From Combretum micranthum (lineage: Eukaryota > Streptophyta > Magnoliopsida > Myrtales > Combretaceae): 64,000 bases of DNA. This document shows, piece after piece, positions 13,501 through 25,302 of this stretch. Made by a program: the position numbers and the translations under genes. The notes beneath the pieces were generated by a model that was given only the letters and a program-made list of their open reading frames with translations, was not told the DNA's origin and ran no database searches. Location: NCBI GenBank assembly GCA_024138025.1, contig JAMXBD010002773.1:100637-164636 (forward strand), written 5' to 3'. Position 1 is the stretch's first letter; every line of letters starts with the position of its first letter.

Positions 13501-14050
13501 ATACTTTTACTTCTCTGTTTTTATACCTGCTATCATAAATTATATTTTATTTGTTTAAAAGTTTCATTTCGTGGTATTTCGTTAAATTAATAATTATATT
13601 GCTCTTAATTTGACCTTATTATAAATCTTTAAGATTTGAAATTACATATGAAATCATTTCTATTTATAAATTTATTCTAGACTTTTTATTAGATTAGAAA
13701 TTTAATTTTAATTTTATATTTATTACTCGATTCTTTTTACTAATTATAAATTACTGGATTAGATTAGTCTTTTAGTTTTTATAGACTCAGAATTTTTAAC
13801 TTAAATGTTTTAATATATATATATTAAACTTAAGTTCATAAATATTAAATAGTTTTCTTTATTCTTTATTATGAACTTTTATAGTCTTAGTAAAAAAAGA
13901 TTCTTTATTCTAGTTTGTTCATACTTAAAAATTTAAATCGCGAAAAATTTGGAGTGATTTCTAATATTTTTGTTATAGTTCTTTTATGATTCTACATTTT
14001 ATTTTTATGTATATATTATAACCGGGTTATGAAAAATCAAAGGGATTACA

Positions 14051-17000
14051 ATAGGTAAGCTTTATAAAAGGCAAAAGGTCAAGACTTTTCAAGAGACATC
14101 CACAACCCATGAATTTCTCTTCAGATCAAGCAAGTCAAGATCTAGGTTTCACTCAAGTTGCAAGTTACTTTTCATAATAGGAGGTTTTATTGTTAAATTT
14201 GATGTGTTGTGTTATTGTTTGTGCTATTATTGTTAGATTCATGAAGGGAGTAAACTCTTTGTCTACATTTTGATGAACACTAGGTTTTCTATGTGATTTG
14301 TTTTACATTGTTTCTAATTATTGATAGATTCTCTTAAATCTAACTGTTTCCATGTGCTATTACTATGAGAGGGAGTTGCATGTAATCTTAGATCAATAAT
14401 GTTGTTCTAGAGGTTTTAACTAGAAAGAAATTTCAATTAATCAACATAGGATTAGACTTTGGTCATCTTGATGGAAATATCGAATTACATTAGTAATTTA
14501 TATCTTTTAAGAATAATCAGAATAAAATCTGGAATTACCTTTGATAAGTCTCTTTAACTCTATCTTTTTCATAGGAATTTGAGATCATTTTGGTGTAATT
14601 TTAATTAAATCCCATAAACCATGTGCTTCTAATGATAAATTAATGTTTTAAAGCTCTTTGAATCCAAAGAAGAAGAAATGAAGTGTTTATACCAAATATG
14701 GGGAAAAACAATAGAAATAGATAAAGTTGGAACTGATGAGTCCTTTCAAAATCATCATCGAGGCCAAAAGATGAAGAAAAACAAGGAAAAATGGTTGGTT
14801 GTGCCTCATATTGAGCCATCGGCATAACCCTAGACAAGTGTCCTGAGGTGATCAAACCTCAATCTACAAAAAGCTTTTGTTGAGCGTCAATATCTAGCCT
14901 CATATTTCAACCCTCGATAGCTGCCATTTCAAGACCAATTTTGCCATATCAATGCGAAGCCTCAAGTCTGCGAGCCCTCGATGTGCTCAAATTTAACCCT
15001 TGATAGATGGATGGACAAAAATGCAAGTACTTTGAGCATTTTAAACATTGAGCCTCATTTCTTGTTTATCTCAAGTACTCGGCCAAGTAGCAAATTACCC
15101 TGTGACAATCAAGTACACGATCAGACATGCACATGGGAAGAAGAAAGAATTCCATTATGAAGAATCTACCATGTATGAAAAAAATCCATCATATTTTATG
15201 TGCCCTGAGCCTATAAATAAATAGGCAAGCATATGTTGTAAAGGCACTATACATTATTGTAAATATCCCTAACATAGCTTAGAGAAAGAATTCTAAGGCG
15301 AAAGAAATCCATTTCTTTTTGCTTTAAAGGACTCATAGTTTTCTGGGTAAAATCATTTTAAACCTAATTTTTGTAACGTTTGCAAGATTTTGATCTTTAA
15401 TTGAATTATTCTTCAATCTGATTTTATTACTTCAGAATTTTATGCTTTTATGCATAAACTCATGGAGAAATAATCTCCTACAGTTTAGGGTTTACAAATC
15501 CAAATCCTGATTTATGAGAATTCAAATACACTTTCAAGTAAATTGACTAGATATTTGTAATTAGTAGCTTGATTTGTTTTCGTGGGTCTGATTGTGTGGT
15601 GCACCATCTTAGATTCATGTTTTGATTTCAATTGAATAGGCCGAGAGGTCATTCTCTTGAATAAATCTGTGGCTACTAATGGAGTTGATACTATATACCT
15701 CGAGAGAGGATGGGTAAAGAACTTTTGTCACTTGTTTTTAAAATTCATTGAGGTGGTTTTTCAAACAAAGGATTCTTATTCTTTATGCGGATCTAGCCTC
15801 TAGATCTAGAACTACTGACTTCGAGAGAAGTCTTAGTTTAACTTAGTGAATCAGACGGTATAAATATTCCAGTCAAACCACTCTCTCGAAGTAATGTCCT
15901 TATTGAAATCACATGATAAGGAGTTGTTGTAGTAAACCTTGGCTGTTGTTTTTACAAAAGTTACAAACTCATTTTCTTAATTTTGCCTAGCAAGCATTTG
16001 TGAATATTTCCATTAACCTAGCCTAGCTTTTGTTTTCAATTATGTGCTTCTAAGTTTTTCCCTAGCTAGATAATGGATGGAATGTGAGTATGATAGTTAC
16101 CACCGATCCCTTGGGATCCGACCTAATTCTTTATATACTACTTTGGTAGGTGCGCTTGTTAATGTTGGAAGTTGCTAAATCGAAGTTGAACAGAACCAAT
16201 TAACTTTATAAATTTTGAAAACTTCAACTTTGAGTTGTGATTTTAGATTGTATTTATCTAATGACCCAATCAACTTTTCTTACATATAATCACATAAATA
16301 CTTAGTGGAATTCAGAGTCCAAGTAGTTTTTGTATATTGGTGAATTTTAACTAGAATCTAGGTTTATGATTTAGATCTTGATATTTTTGTAATCTTTTGA
16401 TTCAAAGAAAGAAAAGAAAATCATCATGTTCTGTTGATTCGCACACAAATGCTTGCAAGTGATCTTCTATTTACTTATTGATTCTAAAAATATCTAGTTA
16501 ATAAGTATAAAAAATTCAAAATCAATGAAGGGAATGCAAAATTCTTGAAAAATAAAGTAATAAGACAGCTCTAAAATAATAACATTAATCAACTGAAATG
16601 TTTTTTGCCTTAGGGCATACAAATATATCGAAGCATAAAAGCCGCCAATTAAAATAGAACTTGAAAGCTACTAAAAATAGAAAGTCCCTAAAACCTATAG
16701 ACATAATATAATTAAAAGGACAAATAAGATGTAATAGATGTCACATAAAACAAACTTTTCTATTAAAAGTTATAGCACTATTAAATGTTTCTCAAAATAG
16801 AAAAAACTTGTTTGCTCATTTTGCATTGATATATTGACATGAAATTACAAAGATGCTACCGTCCAGTTTTTGTCTCATTTTTCCATATACCTATTCATTA
16901 CTACTTCCACGTCATCACCTACCTCATCATCTTTAGATCTTTCTTCAAGATTGGTTTTTATTAGCTAGACCTTAGAAGGAGGGTGAGTATGATCCTATAG

Positions 17001-17098
17001 GATGATACTCGTGCATAATCTTTATACTACAATATCGATAGGTACGCTTACCTTAGCAATTGTCATTAAAAGTAAGTATGACATTCTAACTTATTGTT
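14051..17098. other. Repeat-derived intergenic DNA, no gene
   Basis: No coding capacity is visible. Pieces look like non-coding retroelement sequence: a TATAAATAAATAGG promoter-like word near 15211, and the 'TACTAC..GGTNCGCTTG' motif at 16110-16165 and again at 16990-17060. About 16600-16980 is related to 60330-60715. I could not find LTR ends or a target-site duplication for an element here. Confidence 0.4.
16600..16980 (+). repeat. Interspersed repeat related to 60330-60715
   Basis: Shared order of words with the 60.3-kb copy: TTGCC(T)TAGG, then 'cataaaagccgccaa' against 'aaaaccgccaaaaatag', then 'accgtccagtttttgtctca' against 'accgatttttgtccca', then CTCATCTTTAGAT. The copies are diverged and non-coding. 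They are probably fragments of one retroelement family. Confidence 0.5.
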
Positions 17099-17103
17099 GA
17101 ATT

Positions 17104-17320
17104 TGCAATACCGCTCAAAATATAGATGGTGATACTCTAATCATAGATGCGCCTTTTTCATGTAATGATTTAGAGTTCGTTCAAACTCTAAAGTTAAGTA
17201 TGCTCTGGGAAGAACAATCTTAAGATGGATGACCTCCTAGGAAGCACTAGTACCAAAGGACAAAATCGTGCGGCATGTAACCAAAGCGAACAATACCTCG
17301 GGGTGAAGTTTGGGGGAACA
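17104..17320 (+). repeat. Left LTR of the Cassandra TRIM
   Basis: 217 bp, TG...CA termini. The 5S-like part is about 17167-17250, with AGTTAAGTATGCTC (box A region) and GATGGATGACCTCCTAGGAAG (box C region). It aligns with the right LTR through CTCAAAATATAGATGG and CCAAAG at the tail. Confidence 0.85.
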
Positions 17321-17437
17321 AGTGGTATTAGAGCAATTCAACAGCTAGAAGTGGAGGACTGTCCTCCCTACTTGGTATGGTTTTTGGACCTGTGTAACGA
17401 AATTGACAAGAAAGTCAATTCTATAAATAGGGGAGTA

Positions 17438-17640
17438 TGTAATATCCCTCAAAATATAGATGGTAGAAATCTAATCACAGAGGTACCTTTTGATATAATA
17501 GTTTAGAATTTATTGCAACTCCAAAGTTAAGCGTGCTCTAGCCCATGATAGGTGACCTCTTAGGAAGCGCTGGCACCAATGGACAAAACTATGCAACATG
17601 TAGCCAAAGCAAACAAGACCTCGATGGATGAAGTTCCAAG
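17438..17640 (+). repeat. Right LTR of the Cassandra TRIM
   Basis: About 203 bp, starting TGTAATATCCC. The 5S-like part is about 17497-17576, with AGTTAAGCGTGCTC and ATAGGTGACCTCTTAGGAAG, closer to plant 5S rRNA than the left copy. The last bases are degraded, so the CA end is not seen; the end is set by the GAATT duplication. Confidence 0.8.
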
Positions 17641-17645
17641 GAATT

Positions 17646-18339
17646 ATAGAATTACTATTGATTGCGATTGTCTTTTATAATATATTTAACTTGTGATTTT
17701 GACAATTATTGTAAGATTAGTACCAATCATTAAGGGTTTATTTGGATGGTTTGCTTTTTCATTGGTCTGTATCGGTATCCATATCATATCTGTTTCATAT
17801 CGGTATTTAATCTGTTTGATTTATTTATCATAAAAATGTCTATTTTACATCAAATCTATTTTTCACAAATAGTTGTTTGAAAACAAAAAAAAAAAAAATG
17901 AAGCTAAAATGATAGAATGATGACAAAACAAGCTGACCCTAAGTTTATCCTCATGCATTGTTACTAACCAAAATGGCATCTACTAAAGAGTTTGGTCTTG
18001 AAATTTGTGCTTCTCTTTTTAATGTAAGGTTTAACCTAGAAATTAAGCAACTCATAAGAAAAGCTTTAAAGAGCCCTATCTTCCTATTTGGTTATGCTTT
18101 GAATTACCATTGATACTCAAAGACTGTAGTAGTTTGCACTAACTTTGATAAGTTGCCTTATACATATTTATAAGCAGACAAACCAAATATAGTTGACATG
18201 AACTCTTTAATTTTGTCGAAGAACTTATTGTTTATTCAAGTACATCCATTTGTACCACTACAATGCATCACCTTCCAATACAAAAACTTGCTATGGTAAT
18301 CTTCTTTTCTTCTTCTATATTATGAAATGTAAAGAATTG
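17646..18339. other. Intergenic, no recognisable feature
   Basis: AT-rich spacer between the Cassandra TRIM and solo LTR copy B. It contains a poly-A run near 17884-17898. No gene seen. Confidence 0.5.
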
Positions 18340-19863
18340 ACCTATGTCACGTCCCGAAAGGTACCCGAAACGTAGCAGTCTACCACATATAATATCAAGA
18401 CTTAAGAATGACTACCTTAGTCACACAAAAGTCTCGGTATTACAAGTAAGGCGTCTAACACGGTAATAGGAGATGCTTTTGGGAAGTGTAGTCTAAGAAA
18501 GTAATATTGAACATATAAGAATATAGAAATAAAGATAGTTTATAATAATAGTATTTAAAATTCTATTACATGATTCTTAGGGTCATACCCTTACTAAAAC
18601 TCCAAGGATCGAAATAACTAATAGTCTTTACAATAATTTAAATACTACATCAAAAGATTTTAAAGGAATTCTAGTCTAACCCTTCAAGTAGATTTCCTTC
18701 AAAAGCTCCCAAAAGAAAACTTACGTGGATAAGAGGAGACCTTGGGTATAAAAACAGGTGTTCCTATGAATACAAATATCTATAGGGGCGTAAGCTTACA
18801 AGCTTAGTGAGTATAATCACAGTAATCATATTTAAAACAAAATAACAACAAAGTTTATTAGGCAAACAAATGTAACAACAAGCATGTGAGACATATGATT
18901 TTCCAGGAGTCATATGTTGAATGAATTACGCCCTTCATTCAAGGTTAGGTATTCCTACCGATTACGACCATCACTTCTTTTAAAAAACCATTTTTATAGA
19001 TCTCTTACAGCTCCTAGTCACCATAAAAACATGTAGTTATTACCAGCTCCTATTAACCATCAATTTGTAGATCTTACCAGCTCCTACTCGCCATATATAG
19101 ATACTATCAGTTATGTTAACCACTACTATCATACTCATGCCCCACCATTTGTATAATAGTAAATGCAATGTGACCCCACAAATGAAGTGCATGTCTCGAT
19201 TTTATTTTAAGTCTAGCCATTTGCATTATAATTTCTTTTGGGTGATCAACCAATTTCAAACACTTTCTAAATGCTAATATAACATACAATTCATTATAAG
19301 CAATTAATGGCTCGATATACTTAATATTCTTCCAACAAGTTATAAACACATGTATTTTCAATTTTATCTTTCCTTAAGTCTAATGCAACTAAATTACAAG
19401 CACAAACATAAGCATGAAAAATAATGGAAGTAGACTTACTCGTCCATGACGATACTCCCTCAGTCGAATTAGTCATCAGGATAATATACATCCTCCTCCT
19501 CGGATCCTAAACAAAGGAAATACCCAAAATGAGTATTCCATGGAATTTCTAGTCAAAACTTCTAACTCTATTTTCTAGTTGCGGTAAAATTCATATAGGT
19601 GAAAATTGCAACTTAAAATGGCCATAATTTGCTCATTTTAACTTGGAATTTTGCATATAATATACCGTTTTCTATCTATTATGAAAGATCTATCCATTGC
19701 TAAGGTTATTCTTATCATAAAAAATCATTTGGGTCTCGAAACGTAGGGTACAGATTCACAACGAAAATTCTAGTTTTCAAAACTTAAGTTTACAAGTTTC
19801 TTTATCTAAAAATACTTGTAGCAAAATATAGATATTATTATAGTTGGGAAAAACCTTTAGGAT

Positions 19864-19890
19864 ATTATATTATATATATATATATATATT
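19864..19890. repeat. (TA)n microsatellite
   Basis: An almost pure TA run inside solo LTR copy B. Confidence 0.85.
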
Positions 19891-21430
19891 GACTCATATC
19901 ACATGCATGAATTTGATGAAGCTGTCTCAATCATGATTTTGTAAAAGCAATGTTTTCTAAAAATTCGGAACACTTTGAAAATTTTCACTTAGCTTGTTAG
20001 AAAATTTCTTAAATTATCTAAGTGAGTATTTTCCCCTTTTTTATCTATTTCCTTAGTCTTTCAAATTTCAAAAGAATGATTTTTGTTTTTCTTAAGTTTC
20101 TTATACTTAATTTCTAGAGATTGAGAGGATAGTTTCTAAATACTATTTGAGAGTATTAAAAATTATCAAACTTTTCATTTTAACCTTTCCTAAAGTTTAT
20201 TTCATTTATTTAAAATGATCTCCTAAGTTGTTTACTAATTTTATTCCTTAAGATCATTTTATCCTTATAAAAGAAACATTCTTGGGATTCGTCAAACTAG
20301 TCTATTCCTTATATTCTAGAGTATTGGTGAAACTTTCTTAATAAAGCTTAGTAAAACTTTTGTTAAACAAGAATTTAAAAATTTAATTTTTAAAGAAAAC
20401 TTTTCCATTTTATGGTTTTCGTATGCTATATTTACTTTATGTATATCTAAAATCCCTATGTTCTTTAGTTACTCAAAAACTCATGATGAACTCCTCTAAT
20501 TTTTGGAAAGGATTTTCTAAGATAAATTCCTAGGTCTTTATGGGAAAAATCATTTCTTTACATGATAAAATTTATTTTGGAAAAGAATTCTTATCTTTTT
20601 ATTTAAGAAAACCTTTCATTCTTTATCTTGTTGAGACAAAAATCAATATATTCGTGCACGATCATGAATATGAAATCATGAAAATATGAAACATAAGAAA
20701 GACATAATAAGTAATATAATGAGCAAGTTAATAGAAATATCAAGTATTAGAAACATTAGCTTCATCAAGGTAATCCGGTCAAATATTGGGAGCCTTAGCT
20801 TCAACCTCCCAGACTAAGAATAGACTAGTCCCAAAAAGAATAAAGAAAAGAAAGAAAAAGCTATTTTAACTTGATAAGAACAAGTCTAAGACTAGAAAGA
20901 CTAGTCTTAAAATAGCATTAAATAAATAAATTGCAAAGCATGAAATTAAATAAATAACAAGTGAGCTTATATGCTCTAAAGATTATATATAATTACATAA
21001 ATATATTTAGTTAGATATGAATAATAAGTTATCATAATAACAACAATAATATCATTAATAAATGAACATAATAACAACATAATAAAATTTGAATTTCATG
21101 TACGAGAACAAAACATGAACATGTTGTTGCTTTTGCTACTCATATGAGTTTCAAAACAACACCATGGTCATGCTAGTTACATGACATAATAAATAAAATA
21201 AAGATAGGAGTTTTTACCTAAAGTGTTTATGCTGTAGGAAGAAGGTGGTGGATGTATGATTATGTGGTTAGTGAGAAATGGTAATTAGATTGTGTATAGA
21301 GAGAAATTTTATGAGTATTAGGTGAAAGAGAGTTTTGGTAGAGAAAATCTTGTGGAGAGAGTTGTGGAGTGAATTTGAGAGGGTTTTGTTATGTGTAAAG
21401 ATGGTGTGAAAGAAGTGAAGGGAGATGGGG

Positions 21431-21438
21431 TATTTATA
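21431..21438 (-). promoter_or_regulatory. TATA box of solo LTR copy B
   Basis: TATAAATA on the minus strand, about 0.69 kb from the LTR start and in the same context as in copies A, C and D. Confidence 0.6.
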
Positions 21439-22727
21439 GTTGAAAATGGAGAGATATTAAATGTAATAAAATAAATTGAAAAAGAAAATATTTTGATAAA
21501 AGAAGAGGAGGGGGCCAACCACTCATTGTGAGGAAGAGGGAATGAATTACTTTATTGTTTTGTAATAAAAAGTAATAAAGATATGAAGTATGGTTGATGT
21601 GAAGGTGTATTAAAAATAAAAAAAAAAGTAAAAAAATAGATATGTAGTAATAAGAATAGGTTATAAGGTAAAGTAGAGATAGATGAATAATAGTATAGGA
21701 TAATGAATCGTAAACAAGACTAATAATATACTGGTAGTAAAGAAAATACAATATAAATACATTTTCTATTATTTTTAGTTATCGAAAAGTTATGAAACTG
21801 ATATTTTTGAAATTCTTGTATTAAATCAGTCCTAACATTGTTATCGAAATATTTTTACTATTCCAAGCCCTGTGATAGCTTTTCGAGAGCTGATCCTATT
21901 TGGATTCGAAGAACACTCGAAATTTGCGAATCTAATTTTTTGTTTTTATATTATTACAAACTATTTTCACTAATTATTTCAGCTTCGTTTTCTAGAGCTA
22001 AAGAATACGAGATTGCCAGATCCAAATTTTAGATTTATTCTAGCCTTTTGTTACCTTTAAATTTCCGGTTGACTTTAATTCTAAGATTAAGCTTAAAATT
22101 AATCGAAATTTCAAGGGTTTACAACCTATTTTGAAGAGCCACCCCCAAAAAACATCCTCTCTAGTAAATCTTTGTATCACTAACTCAATACCCTTAATAA
22201 AGCTTGGCTAAACTTTTTGAAGATGACAGATCAACCAAAAATTGAATATCATGATTATTTTTTGTTTGATTCTGATTCAACTTACTTTTGTCCATTCAGG
22301 CATACAATTGAATCAATATCTCTTGAAACCTAGTCAAAGAATTCTTTGAGATGCCCATGTCACCAACTTGTGAATGGTTTCTCGTTTTGATGCCATCAAT
22401 GATGAACGAGAGCAAAAAAATTGCTACTATGCTTAAGTTATAATATGACACGGTCTGACCTACTATCTTTAACACAACCCTATGTATATAAAGTCTTTGG
22501 TTTTCTTACTCATTGTCACAACTCCTTTAGCTCAATAAGTATTTTGTAACTCAAATGTTGGGTTGTTCACTCTTTAGTTAAGGTTTCTTGAATCTAACTA
22601 AACATTTGATTCTCTTCAAGATGATGCTAAGGTCTACTAGCTTGTTTCAAGATAACCGATCTTCTCAACTCATGGATTCTTAGAAGGGGTACAATGATCT
22701 ATTCCCACCCCCTCCTCTCCCACCTCC

Positions 22728-22728
<1 letters not shown>

Positions 22729-22763
<35 letters not shown>

Positions 22764-22770
22764 CCCCCTC
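22729..22770. repeat. 32-bp poly-C tract with a flanking C-rich run
   Basis: Bases 22729-22760 are 32 consecutive C, then T, seven more C, TC, and a T run. A CCTCC-rich lead-in starts near 22706. It stands out sharply in an AT-rich region and could form G-quadruplex or i-motif structures. Its exact length may be unreliable in an assembly. Confidence 0.95.
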
Positions 22771-23654
22771 TTTTTTTTCTTGTCAAAATTGTCTTTTTTA
22801 TTGTTTATTATAAATTGTTATTATTTGCATCTTCTATTATGTATAACTACTATTTTACTAAGTATGGTTACAACTAAGTTCTTGTTATAAACTAAAGTTT
22901 GTAACCTATGACATGTGATAATCTCTGCATCAACTTGGTTTCTTCCTTTATCATATACTCGAGTTTGTAACATATCATGAACAATATTTTGAAATCCACC
23001 TAGATCTTTACATTTTTTTCTCATACTATTGGTCTTGCTCCATGATTTCTAGCAAAATGAATGGTTCCACATGGGTTTGCAATTTACTACAATGCATAGG
23101 ATAGCTTAAAGGTGTAAGATTGACAAGAGATTAAATGAGTTAAAAATAGATATTGCGTAGCAAATCTTCATTTCAAATTAGTAAAAATCCAAGTTAGCAT
23201 AGAGATTATCTAAATGTGTCTTAAAAATAAATGTGAGTGTGACCCATCGAGTCTCAAGTTTAAACTTGTCGATTACATGTATCTCTAGCCCATAGTATTA
23301 TTGCCAAGTAAGTTCACAACTCCAACTTCCTGTTTGTATTTCAAATTTGTAAGAAAAATACAAAGTCCAACAAAATTAAGTAACCACAACAGTTACTAAT
23401 AAACATCTCAGTTTACTAATGAATATTGACTAATAGTTTTGAACAAAGCAATCGCAAATTCTTCACGTAATACTACAAGTGCTGAAAGGAGTGTCAAATT
23501 AGATTATAACGTGATAAATTACATGTGTGTGCGTGTGTATGTTACTATTCACTTATTTCTTTATTGAGTCACCAATGTAACTATTAATGTAGATGTCTTA
23601 CCTAATCATTCCAGCCCATGGCATTGTAGATACCACTTACCAATCCCATGTGAA

Positions 23655-23714
23655 ATTCCTATGGATTCTATTTTTTTTTTTTTTTTTTGGGTAAACAGCA
23701 TTCCTATGGATTCT
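23655..23714 (-). mobile_element. Minimal retroposition footprint (poly-T insert with 15-bp target duplication)
   Basis: ATTCCTATGGATTCT occurs at 23655-23669 and again at 23700-23714. Between the copies lie an A, 18 T and GGGTAAACAGC. On the minus strand this reads as 11 bp of sequence followed by a poly-A tail, flanked by a long perfect direct repeat. That is the expected product of a severely 5'-truncated LINE or SINE insertion. Confidence 0.75.
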
Positions 23715-24990
23715 TGTATCAATAAAAATGGGAAACACATAAAAGCCCATATTCTTACCTCTAGTTGCCCTCATGGATTACCAATTCAAATCATCTAAAG
23801 TTACTTTTTTTTATCCTAAAGATTTTCGTAAAATTATAAGTCGGTGATTAAAATTGTCAAGATTTTCAAAATATAATTTGATATCATTATGATATTATCT
23901 TTTTTCTTTTAATCTTAACAATTAATTATATGCATTATCTTATTCTTTCTACAACTTTGTAATTTTATTCCACAGGGTATTCAATCCCTAATTTTTTTTC
24001 CAGCATCGCGATAATTACTGTCATTACATTCCACAGGAGACTTCACAACATCTTTGCTATTGATTAGCATTGGATTGCATGATCAGATCTTCCACACTAA
24101 ACGACAAGAAATATGATAATCATCAGCTCCTATTGCCAATCCACTAAGAAGACCAATTAGTCTTTTACTAGTTGCTTAACTTGATGTGTAGATTGAAGGT
24201 GACCGACTTGATAGTGGCCCAACCATGATTATACTAGTATCTTGATACTACAAACTCTTGCCAAAAGTAACATACAATCACAAGTGGTTCCTGTAATGGG
24301 TTATAAAATGGTGACTCTATGGCTATTAAATTGGCATATATTTTATGAGTTTATAATTTTATAAATTTTTTTTATGTTTAAAGTGTAAGATCAATTATGC
24401 ATAAATTCTTAAAAAGATGTAAATTCAGATGTATAATTCTTCATAATATGGTTGTAGATCACTTTACATGTTCTACTAATTCTAAATGTTTGAATCCTTT
24501 GTAAAACCTTGAGTTTGACAATGTATAACATCTTTTTAATAAACCCTTGAAACCAGAAAGCTTAATCTGATAACTCTCTTGAAACAAGTTTTGGAACACT
24601 TGAAAATCGACCTATTTTTGTAATTTTCATTAATAAATTATGAAACTAAATGAGCACATCATCAATTAAAAATTATCACTAAAATTCAAATATATGATAA
24701 TATAGACCAATTTATCAAATTAATATAATCTTCATGACAAATATATCATAATATAGTATATGAAATATAACATGCGAGTATACTCCTTTTTATGTAAATA
24801 ATATGTATATACTGTTTTGACATTAATGAGTGCCTTCACATATTAGTTAAATTATTTTTTTAAGTATTAAATATATGTTTTATTTAAAAAAAAAAGCGAT
24901 GAGGGGATAATGTAAAAAAGGTTTTTCTTTTGACTATTGGAGGATATTTATTTCACATAAATTTGTGAAGTCACATAAAAATTCTAATCC

Positions 24991-25302
24991 CTTGTTTGGT
25001 TATTATTATAGGCTTTAATATTGGACAACAGACTATAAGAGTATTGAAAAAAATTATTGAAAAATAATACCATATGGAAGATAGGACAAATTTTCTTTCT
25101 ACTACATAACGTAAATTCGCTAGACAAACCAAAACTTTTCCAATATTTTTATGTTTTTTTATACCAATCTCTAAATTGCATATAAATTTTGTCCAGTACC
25201 AGGCTTACCAAACACCATGCAAGTGACTTAAGTCCAATATTCTTTATGGTGTTCCGTCCAGATTCCCTTGTATTATCTAGTTTTTATAATCAAACACTAC
25301 CT
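24991..25302. mobile_element. Possible MITE, about 310 bp
   Basis: The left end, CTTGTTTGGTTATTATTATA, and the right end, TTTTTATAATCAAACACTAC, are roughly inverted complements (TGTTTGGTTAT against TGTTTGATTAT). Size and AT-rich content fit a miniature inverted-repeat element. No target duplication was confirmed. Confidence 0.3.

Larger units (their letters stand above)
9210..14050 (-). mobile_element. Giant solo LTR, family 2 (4.8 kb)
   Basis: The outer end starts TGTCACGCCCC at 9210, and the inner end reads GTTATGAAAAATC..GGGATTACA up to 14050. Both ends match the family-2 copy at 52105-54887, whose inner end is GCTATGAAAAAAGCTTGGGGATTACA-like. Internal blocks also match: 'ctcagtgagat.acctg' near 9628 with 52530, and 'gtaatgccacaatca' near 9693 with 52600. 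The target-site duplication is imperfect: TATAG at 9205-9209 against ATAG at 14051-14054, one base short. No coding region is present. It is 2 kb longer than its sister, partly because of the tandem repeat at 12590-13500. Confidence 0.78.
17104..17640 (+). mobile_element. Cassandra-type TRIM retrotransposon with 5S rRNA-like LTRs
   Basis: Two short repeats, each with a 5S rRNA-like core, enclose a 117-bp interior. The left LTR starts TGCAATACC and the right one TGTAATATCCC. A primer-binding site, TGGTATTAGAGC (17323-17334), lies two bases after the left LTR and matches the initiator-Met tRNA complement TGGTATCAGAGC at 11 of 12 positions. A purine tract, AGGGGAGTA, ends at 17437, directly before the right LTR. 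GAATT occurs at 17099-17103 and 17641-17645 as a target-site duplication. Terminal repeats carrying 5S sequence, no coding capacity and a total near 0.5-0.8 kb are the hallmarks of Cassandra. The open frame at 17225-17506 runs across LTR and interior and is not a gene. Confidence 0.88.
18345..22123 (-). mobile_element. Giant solo LTR, family 1, copy B (3.8 kb)
   Basis: On the minus strand it runs from TGTAAACCC (at 22123) to GACGTGACA (at 18345). It has a perfect target-site duplication, ACCTA, at 18340-18344 and 22124-22128. It is colinear with copy A: the 'gactaccttagtcacac' block at 18410, the 'aacttaaaatggccata' block near 19611, the 'gagcttatatgctct' block near 20963 and the TATA box at 21431. 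No internal retroviral sequence or coding region is present. Minus-strand open frames at 21318-21751 are low-complexity LTR leader, not genes. Confidence 0.88.
22129..24990. other. Intergenic DNA with simple repeats, no gene
   Basis: No supported coding region. The stretch contains a 32-bp poly-C run and a short retroposition footprint, both listed separately. The rest is AT-rich with no pattern I can name. Confidence 0.5.

Noticed and set aside
17225..17506. 93-codon open frame
   Set aside because: It crosses the LTR-interior boundaries of the Cassandra element, which is non-coding.
17166..17576. 5S rRNA genes
   Set aside because: The 5S-like segments lie in both LTRs of a TRIM element with primer site and purine tract. 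They are diverged and incomplete, so they are not functional rRNA genes.
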